Notes: generated by a model not told the origin, from the letters alone. A DNA stretch of 52,283 nucleotides from Clostridia bacterium (GCA_017461945.1 JAFTSB010000008.1:1-52283), one strand, 5' to 3'. Shown: positions 7,488-16,138, numbered from the stretch's first letter. Program-made: numbers and translations.

Positions 7488-8945
7488 TTATTTTCGTTCA
7501 AAGGTGGTGCCGGTGGGCGTGTCCGTCAATACAATACCCTTGGCCAGCAGCTCGGCGCGGATGCGGTCGGCCTCGGCATAATTTTTGGCCTTTTTGGCGG
7601 CGGCGCGGGCATCAATGGCCTCCTCAATGGCACGGATCTCCGGGTCATCGGAATAAACGCGAACCGCACTGGCGGCAGCGGCAGCCTTTTTGGCTTCCTC
7701 GGCAGCAAAGGCATCGGCATTCTTCAAAAGATCCAGGCAAAGCACCGTGTCAAACTCGGCAAGGGCAGCGCGCTTAGTAGCGGTATTGGCAGCAGATTTT
7801 AATACGTTATGAATGGCGGTAATAGCCAACGAGGTATTCAAATCGTTATCCAGGCCAGCCACAAACTTAGCACGCAGCTCGGCCAAGGCAGCCTCGTCTA
7901 CAGCCTCGCCCTCGGTCTGCTTCCAACCGGCGATCTTGGCAATGATCTTATTATAGGCCACCACGGCGTTGTCCAGATTCTCCCAAGAGAACACCAAGGA
8001 GCGGCGGTAGTGGGACTGCAGGCAGAAGAAGCGATAGGCAACAGGGTCATAGCCCTTTTCCTCCAACAGAGAAACCGTCAAGAACTCACCCTTGGATTTG
8101 GACATCTTGCCGCTGTCGGTATTCAGGTGCAGCACGTGCATCCAGTATTTGCACCAGGCGTGACCTAAATAGGCCTCGCTTTGTGCGATCTCGTTGGTGT
8201 GATGCGGAAAGGCGTTGTCAATACCGCCACAATGGATATCCAGATGCTCGCCCAGATGCTTCATGCTGATGCAGGAGCATTCAATGTGCCAGCCGGGATA
8301 GCCGATGCCCCAAGGAGAATCCCATTTCAACTCCTGATCATCAAACTTGGATTTGGTGAACCACAACACAAAGTCGGCCTTATTGCGCTTGTTGCCATCC
8401 TCCTCTACGCCCTCACGAACGCCAACGGCTAGATCCTCGGAGGTGAAGTCGTTGAAGATATAGTACTGACGAAGCTTGGAGGTGTCAAAATAGATGTTGC
8501 CGCCGGCCTCATAGGCAAAGCCCTTTTCCATCAGCGACTGGATCACCTTGATGAAATCGTCGATGCAGCCGGTGGCAGGCTCCACCACATCGGGGCGACG
8601 GATGTGCAGCTTTTCGCAATCGGCAAAAAAGCAATCGGTATAAAACTTGGCGATCTCCATCACCGATTTTTTTTCGCGCTTGGCACCCTTGAGCATCTTA
8701 TCCTCGCCGGTGTCGCCGTCGCTGGAAAGATGGCCCACGTCGGTGATATTCATAACGCGTTTCACGTCATAACCGCTGTAGCGCAGATAGCGATCCAGAA
8801 TATCCTCCATAATATAGGTGCGCAAATTGCCGATGTGAGCAAAGTGATATACCGTGGGGCCGCAGGTATACATGCTGACCTTGCCGGGCTCGTGTGGGAT
8901 GAAATCCTCGCGCTGATGCGTAGCGGAATTGTAAAGCTTTAACAT
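7488..8945 (-). CDS. cysS: Cysteinyl-tRNA synthetase
   Basis: This enzyme charges tRNA-Cys with cysteine using ATP in the cytoplasm. The 485 residues show the class I signature: Cys ligand and HIGH-like motif in CGPTVYHFAHIGN (residues 28-40), the zinc-site region WHIECS near 219-224 and HCGGIDNAFPHHTNE, and the KMSKSKG loop near 281. The C-terminal part is Ala-rich and helical, as is usual. The start has AAGGAG upstream. It follows cysE by 32 bases, and the pair is controlled by the T-box at 9773-10024, so cysteine synthesis and charging respond together to uncharged tRNA-Cys. No strong terminator was seen after the stop. Confidence 0.96.
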   Translation of the reverse strand: MLKLYNSATHQREDFIPHEPGKVSMYTCGPTVYHFAHIGNLRTYIMEDILDRYLRYSGYDVKRVMNITDVGHLSSDGDTGEDKMLKGAKREKKSVMEIAKFYTDCFFADCEKLHIRRPDVVEPATGCIDDFIKVIQSLMEKGFAYEAGGNIYFDTSKLRQYYIFNDFTSEDLAVGVREGVEEDGNKRNKADFVLWFTKSKFDDQELKWDSPWGIGYPGWHIECSCISMKHLGEHLDIHCGGIDNAFPHHTNEIAQSEAYLGHAWCKYWMHVLHLNTDSGKMSKSKGEFLTVSLLEEKGYDPVAYRFFCLQSHYRRSLVFSWENLDNAVVAYNKIIAKIAGWKQTEGEAVDEAALAELRAKFVAGLDNDLNTSLAITAIHNVLKSAANTATKRAALAEFDTVLCLDLLKNADAFAAEEAKKAAAAASAVRVYSDDPEIRAIEEAIDARAAAKKAKNYAEADRIRAELLAKGIVLTDTPTGTTFERK

Positions 8946-8977
8946 GGGAAATGTCTCCTTTTTATCAATACGTATGC

Positions 8978-9754
8978 TTATTTTTCTTCTTTTTTGGTTT
9001 TAGCCGAGGCCTTTTTACGCGGAGTGACCTTGCGTGCAGAAACCTTTTTTTCAAGGGCATCCAGTTGGGCGCGCAACGCCTTCAACTCCTGGCTGACAGG
9101 GTCGGGGATGTGGATCTGATCCAGATCGTTGGCCACGCGCTGTCCTGCCACGCGAACCACCTTGGCCGGAATGCCCACGGCGGTGCTATCGGCGGGGATC
9201 TCATCCAGAACCACCGCCCCTGCGGCGATCTTGGCGTTATCGCCAATGGTCATAGGTCCAAGAATTTTGGCGCCTGCGCCCACCATTACATGATTCCCCA
9301 AGGTTGGATGGCGCTTGCCCTCGTCCTTGCCGGTACCGCCCAAGGTCACCCCTTGATACAGGGTGCAATCATCACCGATCTCGGCGGTTTCACCGATCAC
9401 CACGCCGGAACCGTGGTCGATCACCAAGCCGCGCCCAATGGTGGCACCGGGATGGATCTCGATCCCCGTTAATGCTTTGGCGCCTTGGCTGACTGCACGG
9501 GCGGCAAAGGTATGCCCGTTGCGATACAGGGCGTGAGAAAGGCGATGTGCCAATCGGGCGTGCAGACCGGAATACAGCAGCAAGACCTCCAGATCGCTGT
9601 GTGCGGCAGGATCACGCTGGCGAAATGCCTCGATATCATAGCGAACCTCCTCGACCAGGTCTTCTGCCTTATGGTACAGCTTTTCCGACATACGGTAGGC
9701 TTTTTTTGTGCAATGGCGCATCAAAATGGCGCACTCACGCTTCAGTTGCTTCAT
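8978..9754 (-). CDS. cysE: Serine O-acetyltransferase
   Basis: The enzyme makes O-acetylserine from serine and acetyl-CoA, the first step of cysteine synthesis. The start is ATG at 9754, downstream of the T-box terminator and with GGGAGA upstream; longer frames would run through the leader RNA. The 258 residues include a helical N-terminus, then left-handed beta-helix hexapeptides (IHPGATIGRGLVIDHGSGVVIGETAEIGDD, conserved His and Asp in VIDHG; YQGVTLGGTGK; AKIAAGAVVL). A Lys/Ala-rich tail of about 20 residues (RKKASAKTKKEEK) is longer than in textbook CysE and may be disordered. It is the first gene of the T-box operon with cysS. Confidence 0.94.
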   Translation of the reverse strand: MKQLKRECAILMRHCTKKAYRMSEKLYHKAEDLVEEVRYDIEAFRQRDPAAHSDLEVLLLYSGLHARLAHRLSHALYRNGHTFAARAVSQGAKALTGIEIHPGATIGRGLVIDHGSGVVIGETAEIGDDCTLYQGVTLGGTGKDEGKRHPTLGNHVMVGAGAKILGPMTIGDNAKIAAGAVVLDEIPADSTAVGIPAKVVRVAGQRVANDLDQIHIPDPVSQELKALRAQLDALEKKVSARKVTPRKKASAKTKKEEK

Positions 9755-9772
9755 AAACGATTCTCCCGAAAA

Positions 9773-10024
9773 ACAAAAAACACCTCCGTGCCAAGGCACA
9801 GAGGCGGCGAACCGCGGTCCCACTCTGCTTTTCGGGGTCTCCCCCTCTCTACTGCTAAATAACAGATTCCCCTTAACGCGGGATACGTCGGCAGATACAG
9901 CATCGCTTTCCCCACCGCATCTCACAGGTGCACATCTCCCCCTCCCACCGCGCATTGCTTTCAGCCATGGCAACGCTCTCTGCAGCGGCTTTGTGAGGCC
10001 TTCTCCTGCTCACAGACTTTGTTC
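9773..10024 (-). promoter_or_regulatory. T-box leader, cysteine type, upstream of cysE-cysS
   Basis: The minus-strand leader has the T-box bulge sequence GTGGGACCGCGG (within 9812-9826), a Stem I with the usual AGAGAG element near its apex, and a terminator hairpin (CCTCCGTGCC with its complement) with a T run at 9773-9808. The best specifier is TGC at 9917-9919, in GAGATGCGGTGG, followed by a purine as expected; another TGC at 9930-9932 is possible. Both read Cys. Uncharged tRNA-Cys would favour the antiterminator and let cysE-cysS be made. Confidence 0.9.
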
Positions 10025-10030
10025 TTTATT

Positions 10031-10059
10031 ATTATACACAAAAACCGAAGGTTTGTAAA
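10031..10059 (-). promoter_or_regulatory. Sigma-A promoter of the cysE-cysS T-box operon
   Basis: On the minus strand TTTACA (10054-10059) and TATAAT (10031-10036) are 17 bases apart, so transcription begins at the 5' edge of the T-box. Confidence 0.8.
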
Positions 10060-10081
10060 CCCCTTGTGTAAGATTTTTTTC

Positions 10082-10107
10082 AAAAGGGCGACCATAGTCG
10101 CCCTTTC
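10082..10107 (-). terminator. Terminator of the HAD gene at 10109
   Basis: A ten-base stem AAAGGGCGAC/GTCGCCCTTT with a short loop lies directly after the stop codon and is followed on the minus strand by TTTTGAAAAAAAT. Confidence 0.65.
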
Positions 10108-10108
10108 T

Positions 10109-10738
10109 TCAAAGAAGCTCGGTAAAGTCGTAAATATACCGATCGGTTATTGCTTTGATCTCCTCAACGTATTCCTTGGAGGAATCGTCATAGACGCCAT
10201 ATACCTGCATACCGGCCGACTTGGCGGTGCGATCGGCGTTGTAATTGTCATCCAAAAAGATGATTTCACCCACCGGCCGTTGCAGACGCTCGGCGGCCAT
10301 ATGATAGATGGCCGGATCGGCCTTGGTGGTGCCAAAATCGTTACAGGACCAGACGTTGTCAAACAGATCATAAATCCCCAACCGTTTCAAACAGGGATCA
10401 AGGGTATCATGGGGGCTGGCGGTCAGTACATTGATGCTATCGCCCCGCGCCTTGAGAGCGCGCAGTACCTCGGGCACGTGGGCCTTGGCCGGCACCCGAT
10501 GGGTATAGGCATCGATCATATAGGTGATCATCAGCGCGACGATCTCCTCGTGGGGTTTCTGCAATCCCATTTCCATAAAATATTTGGCCGTGTTGGGAAT
10601 GCCCAGGGGGGTAATGATCTTAATGATATCCTCACCGTAAGGGATGTGATGCTCATCCAAAATGCGCAGCATCACGCCACCGTAGGTGGGCATCGAATCC
10701 ACCAGGGTGCCGTCAAAATCAAACAAATAGGTGTTCAT
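10109..10738 (-). CDS. HAD-family phosphatase (phosphoglycolate phosphatase-like)
   Basis: The start is ATG at 10738; an in-frame TTG lies one codon upstream. AGAGG precedes by seven bases. The 209 residues have HAD motif I DFDGTLVDS at residues 7-15, a helical cap with PTYGGVM, motif II around NVLTAS, the Lys in GTTKADPAIY, and motif IV FLDDNYNAD. This is a cytoplasmic hydrolase for a small phosphorylated metabolite, close to phosphoglycolate phosphatase and beta-phosphoglucomutase; the substrate is not predictable. It has its own promoter, divergent from the GH20-like gene, and a 39-base hairpin in its leader. Confidence 0.8.
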   Translation of the reverse strand: MNTYLFDFDGTLVDSMPTYGGVMLRILDEHHIPYGEDIIKIITPLGIPNTAKYFMEMGLQKPHEEIVALMITYMIDAYTHRVPAKAHVPEVLRALKARGDSINVLTASPHDTLDPCLKRLGIYDLFDNVWSCNDFGTTKADPAIYHMAAERLQRPVGEIIFLDDNYNADRTAKSAGMQVYGVYDDSSKEYVEEIKAITDRYIYDFTELL

Positions 10739-10770
10739 CAAAGGCCTCTGCTTTCATTTTGTCCATTTTT

Positions 10771-10809
10771 TGCGGTACGGGTCGTTGTTTTTTTGACAAC
10801 GGCACCGCA
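10771..10809. repeat. Long imperfect hairpin in the HAD-gene leader
   Basis: TGCGGT...CGTTG and CAACG...ACCGCA pair around a T7/A7 centre. It is not followed by a T run on either strand, so it is a leader structure and not a terminator. Confidence 0.45.
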
Positions 10810-10820
10810 GTATCAGCCTT

Positions 10821-10849
10821 ATTATACCATTTTCTGTCGTCCTTGTCAA
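10821..10849 (-). promoter_or_regulatory. Sigma-A promoter for the HAD gene
   Basis: On the minus strand TTGACA (10844-10849) and TATAAT (10821-10826) are 17 bases apart. It diverges from the promoter at 10862. Confidence 0.8.
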
Positions 10850-10861
10850 CGCAAAAGCTCC

Positions 10862-10889
10862 TTGACAGCCCCCGAAGTTGTGCTATAAT
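10862..10889 (+). promoter_or_regulatory. Sigma-A promoter for the GH20-like gene
   Basis: TTGACA (10862-10867) and TATAAT (10884-10889) are 16 bases apart. Confidence 0.8.
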
Positions 10890-10920
10890 AAAAGCAGAAC
10901 GATCACAAACGGAGGTTATG

Positions 10921-12990
10921 ATGGAAAAACCGTATACATTTCGCCAGCGCCTGTTGCAGCTACATCGCCCACACCGCCGTATGCCAAAGCCCTGTGGCAA
11001 GGGGCAAATTGAGATCACCGCCGCTTGGCACATCGCCGCTCCAGGCACACCGTTCTTGCGCCGATGCGCTGAGGATCTGCAGGACTATTTTAAAACCTCG
11101 ATGGAGCTGGATCTGCCCATTCTGGACGGCACAGCATCGGATTTCTGCATCTCCTATCGGGTCGATCCCACCTTGGAGCAAGAGGGTGCCTATGGCGTCG
11201 TGACCACCGAAAAGCAAATCACGCTCGTTGGCCGCGACCTACGAGCCGCAGCCCAAGCAAGCTATCTGCTGGAGGATCTGCTGAATCTGGAGGAGGCACC
11301 CTACCTGACGCCGGGTACCGAGAAGCGCTGTCCCCTTTTCCGTTGTCGTATGATTCACTCCGGCTATGGCGAGGATGATTTCCCCGATCAGCATCTGGCG
11401 GCCATCGCCCACAGCGGCATCAACGCCATTCTGGTCTTTGTCAAGGGTGTAGATCAGACCCTGACCCATGCCTTGGACTTTAACGATCTGATCGCTCGCG
11501 CCCAGCGATACGGTCTGGATGTGTACGCCTATAGCGGTATGCAAAGCCGTCTGCACCCGGATGACCCCCATGCAGCGGCCTTTTACGATGCGCTTTACGG
11601 CGAGCTGTTCCGCCGCTGTCCCGGATTCAAGGGCATTGTTTTTGTGGGAGAGAGTATAGAATTCCCCAGCAAGGATCCTCGCACCTCCGGGATGCTCCGA
11701 TTGGATAACAAAGGCCCGGACAGCAAGCGACTGGTGAATAAACCCAATCCCGGATGGTTTCCTTGCCTGGATTATCCCCAATGGTTGGATATGGTCAAAA
11801 ACACGATCCGGCGTGAAAAGCCCGATGCAGATATCGTTTTCTGGACCTACAACTGGGGAGGCTGCGCCGAGGAGGATCGCCTTGCTCTGATCGATCGGCT
11901 CCCCACCGACATCAGTCTGCAGGCCACCTTTGAAATGTTTGAGAACGGGCAGCGGCAGGGCGTTGCCACGCACGCCACCGACTATACCCTATCCTTCCCC
12001 GGCCCAGGCGACTATTTTGTCAGCGAGGCCAAGGCTGCCGCCAAGCGCGGCATTCCCCTTTACGCCATGACCAATGCGGCAGGACTAACGTGGGATGTGG
12101 GTGTCGTACCCTTTGAGCCTGCCCCTTATCAATGGTTAAAGCGGTATGAGGGGGTGCGGCAATGCCATGAGGCATACGGTCTTTGCGGCTCGATGGATAG
12201 CCATCATTACGGCTTCACCCCTTCTTTCATTTCTGATCTGGCCAAAATCTATTTTACCACCGAAAGCCCTGACGGTGCGCAGATTATCAAAAAGCTGATT
12301 GCAAGGGATTGGGGTGCAGAAAACATCGAAACGGTAGAGGTGGCCTATCGCTTGTTCAGCGATGCCATACACGACCTGATCACCAGCAACAGAGATCAGT
12401 ACGGTCCCCTGCGCATCGGCCCCGCTTATCCTTTGGTACTGTTTGACGATGAAGATATTCAGATCCCCAATCCCACGGGGATGCGACACGGCGGCAACAT
12501 CATTTGTAATCCCCATTACAAGACCAAAACCGGCTTGACCGATCCCGCCGAACGCTTGCAGCTGGATGGCGCGATCCGCGTGATCGGCAGCTGTGCCAAG
12601 CGGATGCTACAAGGAGCAGAAATGCTGACAGCACTGCTCCCAACCCTGCCCCAGAGCAAGCGGGACGAAGCCGCGCGCGTAGCCGGTGTAGCCGCCTTTA
12701 TCGGGCGTACGCTGCTCACCACCCACCATGTCAAACGCTGGTACAAAGAAAAAATGGCCATTCTTCATCACGAGGGTGACCTGCAGGCTCATATCAACGC
12801 ACTGCGTACGATTGGGGCATTGGAAACCGAAAACGCAAGAGCCACCCTGCCCTTGGTGGATGCCGATTCCCGTCTCGGATTTGAGCCCAGCATGGGTTAT
12901 ATTGGTGATCGCCCCCATTTGGAATGGAAGATTGCCGTCATGGAAAAGATCTTGCGTGAGGAGTTGCCTCGGTTAGAGAAAATGGTATAA
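10921..12990 (+). CDS. Large GH20-like glycoside hydrolase homologue
   Basis: The start is ATG at 10921, five bases after GGAGG; the ATG one codon earlier is too close. The 689 residues have an N-terminal alpha/beta domain like that before GH20 and GH67 barrels (ITAAWHIAAPGTPFLRRCAEDL; ITLVGRDLRAAAQASYLLEDLL), then a barrel-like region beginning FRCRMIHSGYGEDDF, with GIVFVGESIEF at about 238-248 offering a Glu at a position suited to catalysis, and DIVFWTYNWGG near 300. The C-terminal third is helical. There is no signal peptide, so it acts inside the cell, perhaps on imported oligosaccharides. The family call is by motif pattern; the substrate is unknown. It is transcribed alone and ends at a shared terminator. 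Confidence 0.65.
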   Translation: MEKPYTFRQRLLQLHRPHRRMPKPCGKGQIEITAAWHIAAPGTPFLRRCAEDLQDYFKTSMELDLPILDGTASDFCISYRVDPTLEQEGAYGVVTTEKQITLVGRDLRAAAQASYLLEDLLNLEEAPYLTPGTEKRCPLFRCRMIHSGYGEDDFPDQHLAAIAHSGINAILVFVKGVDQTLTHALDFNDLIARAQRYGLDVYAYSGMQSRLHPDDPHAAAFYDALYGELFRRCPGFKGIVFVGESIEFPSKDPRTSGMLRLDNKGPDSKRLVNKPNPGWFPCLDYPQWLDMVKNTIRREKPDADIVFWTYNWGGCAEEDRLALIDRLPTDISLQATFEMFENGQRQGVATHATDYTLSFPGPGDYFVSEAKAAAKRGIPLYAMTNAAGLTWDVGVVPFEPAPYQWLKRYEGVRQCHEAYGLCGSMDSHHYGFTPSFISDLAKIYFTTESPDGAQIIKKLIARDWGAENIETVEVAYRLFSDAIHDLITSNRDQYGPLRIGPAYPLVLFDDEDIQIPNPTGMRHGGNIICNPHYKTKTGLTDPAERLQLDGAIRVIGSCAKRMLQGAEMLTALLPTLPQSKRDEAARVAGVAAFIGRTLLTTHHVKRWYKEKMAILHHEGDLQAHINALRTIGALETENARATLPLVDADSRLGFEPSMGYIGDRPHLEWKIAVMEKILREELPRLEKMV

Positions 12991-12996
12991 CAAAAC

Positions 12997-13026
12997 AAAA
13001 AATCCCGACACGTGTCGGGATTTTTT
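12997..13026. terminator. Bidirectional terminator between the GH20-like and decarboxylase genes
   Basis: A perfect stem AAAAATCCCGACAC/GTGTCGGGATTTTT with A and T runs ends the two converging genes. Confidence 0.88.
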
Positions 13027-14368
13027 ATTTTGTCACCGTGCAAGCAGCAATGCCGTAATAGGAAAAGGCCTGCAAGGCATTCTTATCAATGCGCTCACCG
13101 CAGCACACGATGGGCACCGCAGGGGGGCACCCCACGTTGGCTTGCGCCAACACGCGGCCAAGGCAATCTGCTATCGGCAGCGTTTCTTGCGGTGAAAACA
13201 ACGCAGCGCGGGGAGACATCACGCGATCGGGCGCCATAACTGCAGGCGGTGCGGCACGCAGAGAAGGCCTTGCTTGGATGCGCAAAAGCGCCTTAGCAAC
13301 CTGCTCCAACTGTGTTTGTGTTAGCGTAGCAGCCAGCATCAGCACCACGTGATCCGGGTCGGCAAATTCGCACTCGATGCCAGCCTCTCGCAGCCTGGTC
13401 GCCAGCTCGGTGCCGGTGTAACCGTAGGGCTTGGTCAGAATGGTCCATTTCAAGGGCTCGTTTCCCCCAAAAGCATAGCCTTGCTGCTGCAAACGGCAAC
13501 GGAATTGATCGGCCATTTGCGCCAGATCAGCAAACTGCCTTGAATGCTCGGACAAATAGGCATTGGCAGCATCCAAAGATTGTAAGATCAAGTAAGAAGG
13601 ACTGGTAGAACCGAATAAGGCCAACGCCGCTTTGGCTTGATTTTGAAAAACGGGTGGCAGCTTTGACGAAAGATGCAGATAGGCACCACCCGTCAGCACC
13701 GGCAAGGTTTTGTGCGCCGAATCGCAGCAAAGGTCAGCTCCCAGATCCATGGGATGGGCCGAGGGTTGCAGAAATTTCAGATAGGCGCCGTGTGCATTAT
13801 CCACCAACAGATACACGCCATGGGCGTGGCACACCTGCGCTAACCCTGCGATGTCGGCTACGTTCCCCAAATAGTCGGGGCTGGTCACATAAACCGCGGC
13901 AGGCTTTTCGGTCATATCCGTTAGAATCGTATGCAAGCGTTCGGGCGTGACCGTACAGGAAAGATAGGATTCCTCCGGCAGGGGGTAGATCCACTCCACA
14001 TCCAACCCCAATAGTGCCAGCGCCGTGAGAAATGTCTTATGTACGTTGCGAGCGGCCAAGATGCAAGGGCTCTTATTCTGCTCGGCCGCACATTGCGCCA
14101 CCAAGTACAGCATGGCGCGAATGCATTGAGACGAGCCCTCGGTAGAATAATAAGTAGGGGCGCCAAAAAGTGCCGAGGCGTTTTTCTCACTTTGGGCAAT
14201 GATACCGTCAGCCTCATACAGGCTGTCAGCCCCCGCGATCTCGGTAATGTCCAACGCCTCGGGACCCAGGTGAGAAATGCCCTTATGGCCCGGCATATGA
14301 AGCCGCAATGTGCGATTTTCAGCATACCGTTTCACAAAATCGCAGATCGGCGTTGTCATTTTTGGCAT
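13025..14368 (-). CDS. Orn/Lys/Arg decarboxylase-family PLP enzyme
   Basis: The 447 residues have the fold type I PLP enzyme pattern of the short Orn/Lys/Arg decarboxylases (SpeA/YaaO-like). LHMPGHKG is at residues 23-30, STEGSSQ near 75, the cofactor Asp in LVDNAHGAYL near 193, and the PLP Lys in SAHKTLPVLTGGA near 218-230. The product would be a polyamine precursor such as agmatine or cadaverine; which amino acid is used cannot be read. It starts four bases after the stop of scfB, with AAGGGA embedded in the end of scfB, so it is translated from the SCIFF transcript or its maturase part. A role in the SCIFF pathway is not implied by this alone. Confidence 0.8.
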   Translation of the reverse strand: MPKMTTPICDFVKRYAENRTLRLHMPGHKGISHLGPEALDITEIAGADSLYEADGIIAQSEKNASALFGAPTYYSTEGSSQCIRAMLYLVAQCAAEQNKSPCILAARNVHKTFLTALALLGLDVEWIYPLPEESYLSCTVTPERLHTILTDMTEKPAAVYVTSPDYLGNVADIAGLAQVCHAHGVYLLVDNAHGAYLKFLQPSAHPMDLGADLCCDSAHKTLPVLTGGAYLHLSSKLPPVFQNQAKAALALFGSTSPSYLILQSLDAANAYLSEHSRQFADLAQMADQFRCRLQQQGYAFGGNEPLKWTILTKPYGYTGTELATRLREAGIECEFADPDHVVLMLAATLTQTQLEQVAKALLRIQARPSLRAAPPAVMAPDRVMSPRAALFSPQETLPIADCLGRVLAQANVGCPPAVPIVCCGERIDKNALQAFSYYGIAACTVTK

Positions 14369-14372
14369 ATGC

Positions 14373-15752
14373 TTATCCCTTCAGCGCCCGCGCTACGGCT
14401 ACCATAATGGCACACTCCATACGCTTGCGGAACAGGTCACAGCCCTTTTCGTAAATGCCGGTCACAGAGCCGCTGGCGTGATAGGCATTGGCTGCGCAAC
14501 CGCCGGAGCAATACAATCTTGCCCAGCAATCCTTACACTCGGGGCGAGCATAAACATTGCAGGCGGCAAACTCGGCACGCACCTGGGGGTTGGTAACGCC
14601 CTCATAGACGTTACCCAGCTTAAAGCGCTCCTCGCCCACAAACTGATGGCAAGGATACAAGTCGCCCCAAGGGGTCACGGCCATATACTCGGTTCCCGAT
14701 CCGCAGCCCGAGATCCTCTTATAGATGCAGGGGCCGCCGAATAGATCGATCATATAATGATAGAAGGTAAAAGGCTTTCCTTCGGCATCGCGCTGCAGCA
14801 TCAGCTCGGCCAGCTTTTCATATTGCTGTTTCACGATCTCCATATCTGCCTCGGTCAGCTCCGAAGGGTCACCGGGGGCACAGACCACCGGCTCCATGGA
14901 CAGCTCGGTAAAGCCAAGATCCAGCATCACCTTGATATCCTCCAAAAAGTCGGGGTTGGCGTGGGTAAAGGTGCCGCGCATATAGTAGCCCTTGCCTCCC
15001 CGCGCCTCCACAAATTTCTGGAACTTGGGTACAATTCGCTCCCAGCTGCCGTTGCCGGCATAGTCCACGCGATAGCGATCGTGAATCTCCTTTCGGCCAT
15101 CCAGGCTGAGCACCACGTTGTGGCACTCCCGATTGGCAAACTCGATCACGTCGTCATCCACCAGCATACCGTTGGTAGTCAGCGTAAAGCGGAAATTCTT
15201 TCCCTTTTCCTTTTCAATGCTGCGGGCATAGGCCACCAGATCCTTGACCACCTGAAAGTTCATCAAGGGCTCGCCACCGAAAAAGTCCACCTCAAGATTG
15301 TGTCGCGTGCCGGAGTTCTCAACCAGATAATCCAATGCCCGCTTGCCCACCTCAAAGCTCATTACCGCACGGTCTCCGTGATATTTGCCTTGGCTTGCAA
15401 AGCAATAGGAGCAATTCAGGTTGCAGGTGTGTGCAATATGCAAACAGAGCGCCTTAACCACGCCTGCGGTCTTTTCCTTCAGCTTGCCGGCCATAGGGGC
15501 AAAGGTGTCGGGCACAAACAGCTTGCCCTGCTCCTTGAGCGCGGTCACATCGTCATAGCATTCTTCAATATCTGCCACAGTGATATCCGCACGATCGGCA
15601 TATTTTTCACGCATAGCGGCGATCACTTGCTCTTTGCGATTGGCCTCGTACATCGCAATGATGTCATAGGCCACCTCATCCACGGCGTGAACAGAGCCGG
15701 AGCAAATGTCCAAAACGATATTGTAGCCGCCCAGTTTATATTGATGTATCAT
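14373..15752 (-). CDS. scfB: SCIFF peptide maturase, radical SAM/SPASM
   Basis: This enzyme installs Cys-derived thioether bonds in the SCIFF peptide encoded upstream. The start ATG at 15752 has AAGGAG upstream. The 459 residues have an N-terminal peptide-recognition domain (about 1-90), the radical SAM cluster motif CNLNCSYC near 109-116 with the GGEPLMN segment near 160, and a SPASM domain with Cys-rich motifs (CGSGTEYMAVTPWGDLYPCH; CKDCWARLYCSGGC; a final Cys in KGCDLFRKRMEC) that hold two auxiliary Fe-S clusters. Length is normal. A terminator-like hairpin separates it from scfA, so it is probably made at a lower level than the peptide. Confidence 0.95.
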   Translation of the reverse strand: MIHQYKLGGYNIVLDICSGSVHAVDEVAYDIIAMYEANRKEQVIAAMREKYADRADITVADIEECYDDVTALKEQGKLFVPDTFAPMAGKLKEKTAGVVKALCLHIAHTCNLNCSYCFASQGKYHGDRAVMSFEVGKRALDYLVENSGTRHNLEVDFFGGEPLMNFQVVKDLVAYARSIEKEKGKNFRFTLTTNGMLVDDDVIEFANRECHNVVLSLDGRKEIHDRYRVDYAGNGSWERIVPKFQKFVEARGGKGYYMRGTFTHANPDFLEDIKVMLDLGFTELSMEPVVCAPGDPSELTEADMEIVKQQYEKLAELMLQRDAEGKPFTFYHYMIDLFGGPCIYKRISGCGSGTEYMAVTPWGDLYPCHQFVGEERFKLGNVYEGVTNPQVRAEFAACNVYARPECKDCWARLYCSGGCAANAYHASGSVTGIYEKGCDLFRKRMECAIMVAVARALKG

Positions 15753-15770
15753 AACAGCTCCTTTGTTCCA

Positions 15771-15809
15771 TAAAAAACGCCGCCGCGGCACCGTTGGCGC
15801 CTTGGCGGC
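15771..15809 (-). terminator. Intercistronic hairpin between scfA and scfB
   Basis: On the minus strand GCCGCC/GGCGGC encloses GGCGCC/GGTGCC around a three-base loop and is followed by G and six T. It would end most transcripts after the peptide gene and let some reach scfB. Confidence 0.8.
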
Positions 15810-15820
15810 ATCTTTTTAAA

Positions 15821-15970
15821 TTACTTGCTTTCCTTGCTCTCGCACTGCTGATTGGCGATGCCGCAGCTGGTCTTGCAAGCGGACTGGCAGGAAGTCTGGC
15901 ACTCGCCGCAACCGCCGTTCTTTGCGCTGTCGCAGAGATTACGAGTTTCAAGAGTCTGAATATGCTTCAT
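15821..15970 (-). CDS. scfA: Six-cysteine ranthipeptide precursor SCIFF
   Basis: The 49-codon gene starts at ATG 15970 behind GGAGG and has an excellent promoter. The product starts MKHIQTLETRNL and has the invariant core GGCGECQTSCQSACKTSC followed by a last Cys in NQQCES. These six Cys (residues 21, 24, 28, 32, 36, 43) are the SCIFF signature; here there is a seventh, Cys13. The peptide is modified by ScfB, encoded next, which forms thioether links to acceptor residues. SCIFF is nearly universal in clostridia and its role is unsettled. It is a real gene that ORF finders with a length cut-off miss. Confidence 0.95.
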   Translation of the reverse strand: MKHIQTLETRNLCDSAKNGGCGECQTSCQSACKTSCGIANQQCESKESK

Positions 15971-16003
15971 GATAATGCCCTCCATAGGATTATTGTTGGA
16001 TTG

Positions 16004-16032
16004 ATTATATCACTTTTTGCCTTTAAAGTCAA
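16004..16032 (-). promoter_or_regulatory. Sigma-A promoter of scfA
   Basis: On the minus strand TTGACT (16027-16032) and TATAAT (16004-16009) are 17 bases apart. Confidence 0.85.
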
Positions 16033-16138
16033 TATCCCTGTGCCATTATTCCCGATATTTTTTCTCCCTTTTTCACTTTTGAAGCCCTTGGGCAGCCGAA
16101 AACCGTGCAAAGTCAGGGTCAAAGTAAAAAATTTCCTA

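Noticed and set aside
9755-9973. 73-residue N-terminal extension of CysE
   Set aside because: The extension reads through the T-box leader RNA, including its terminator.
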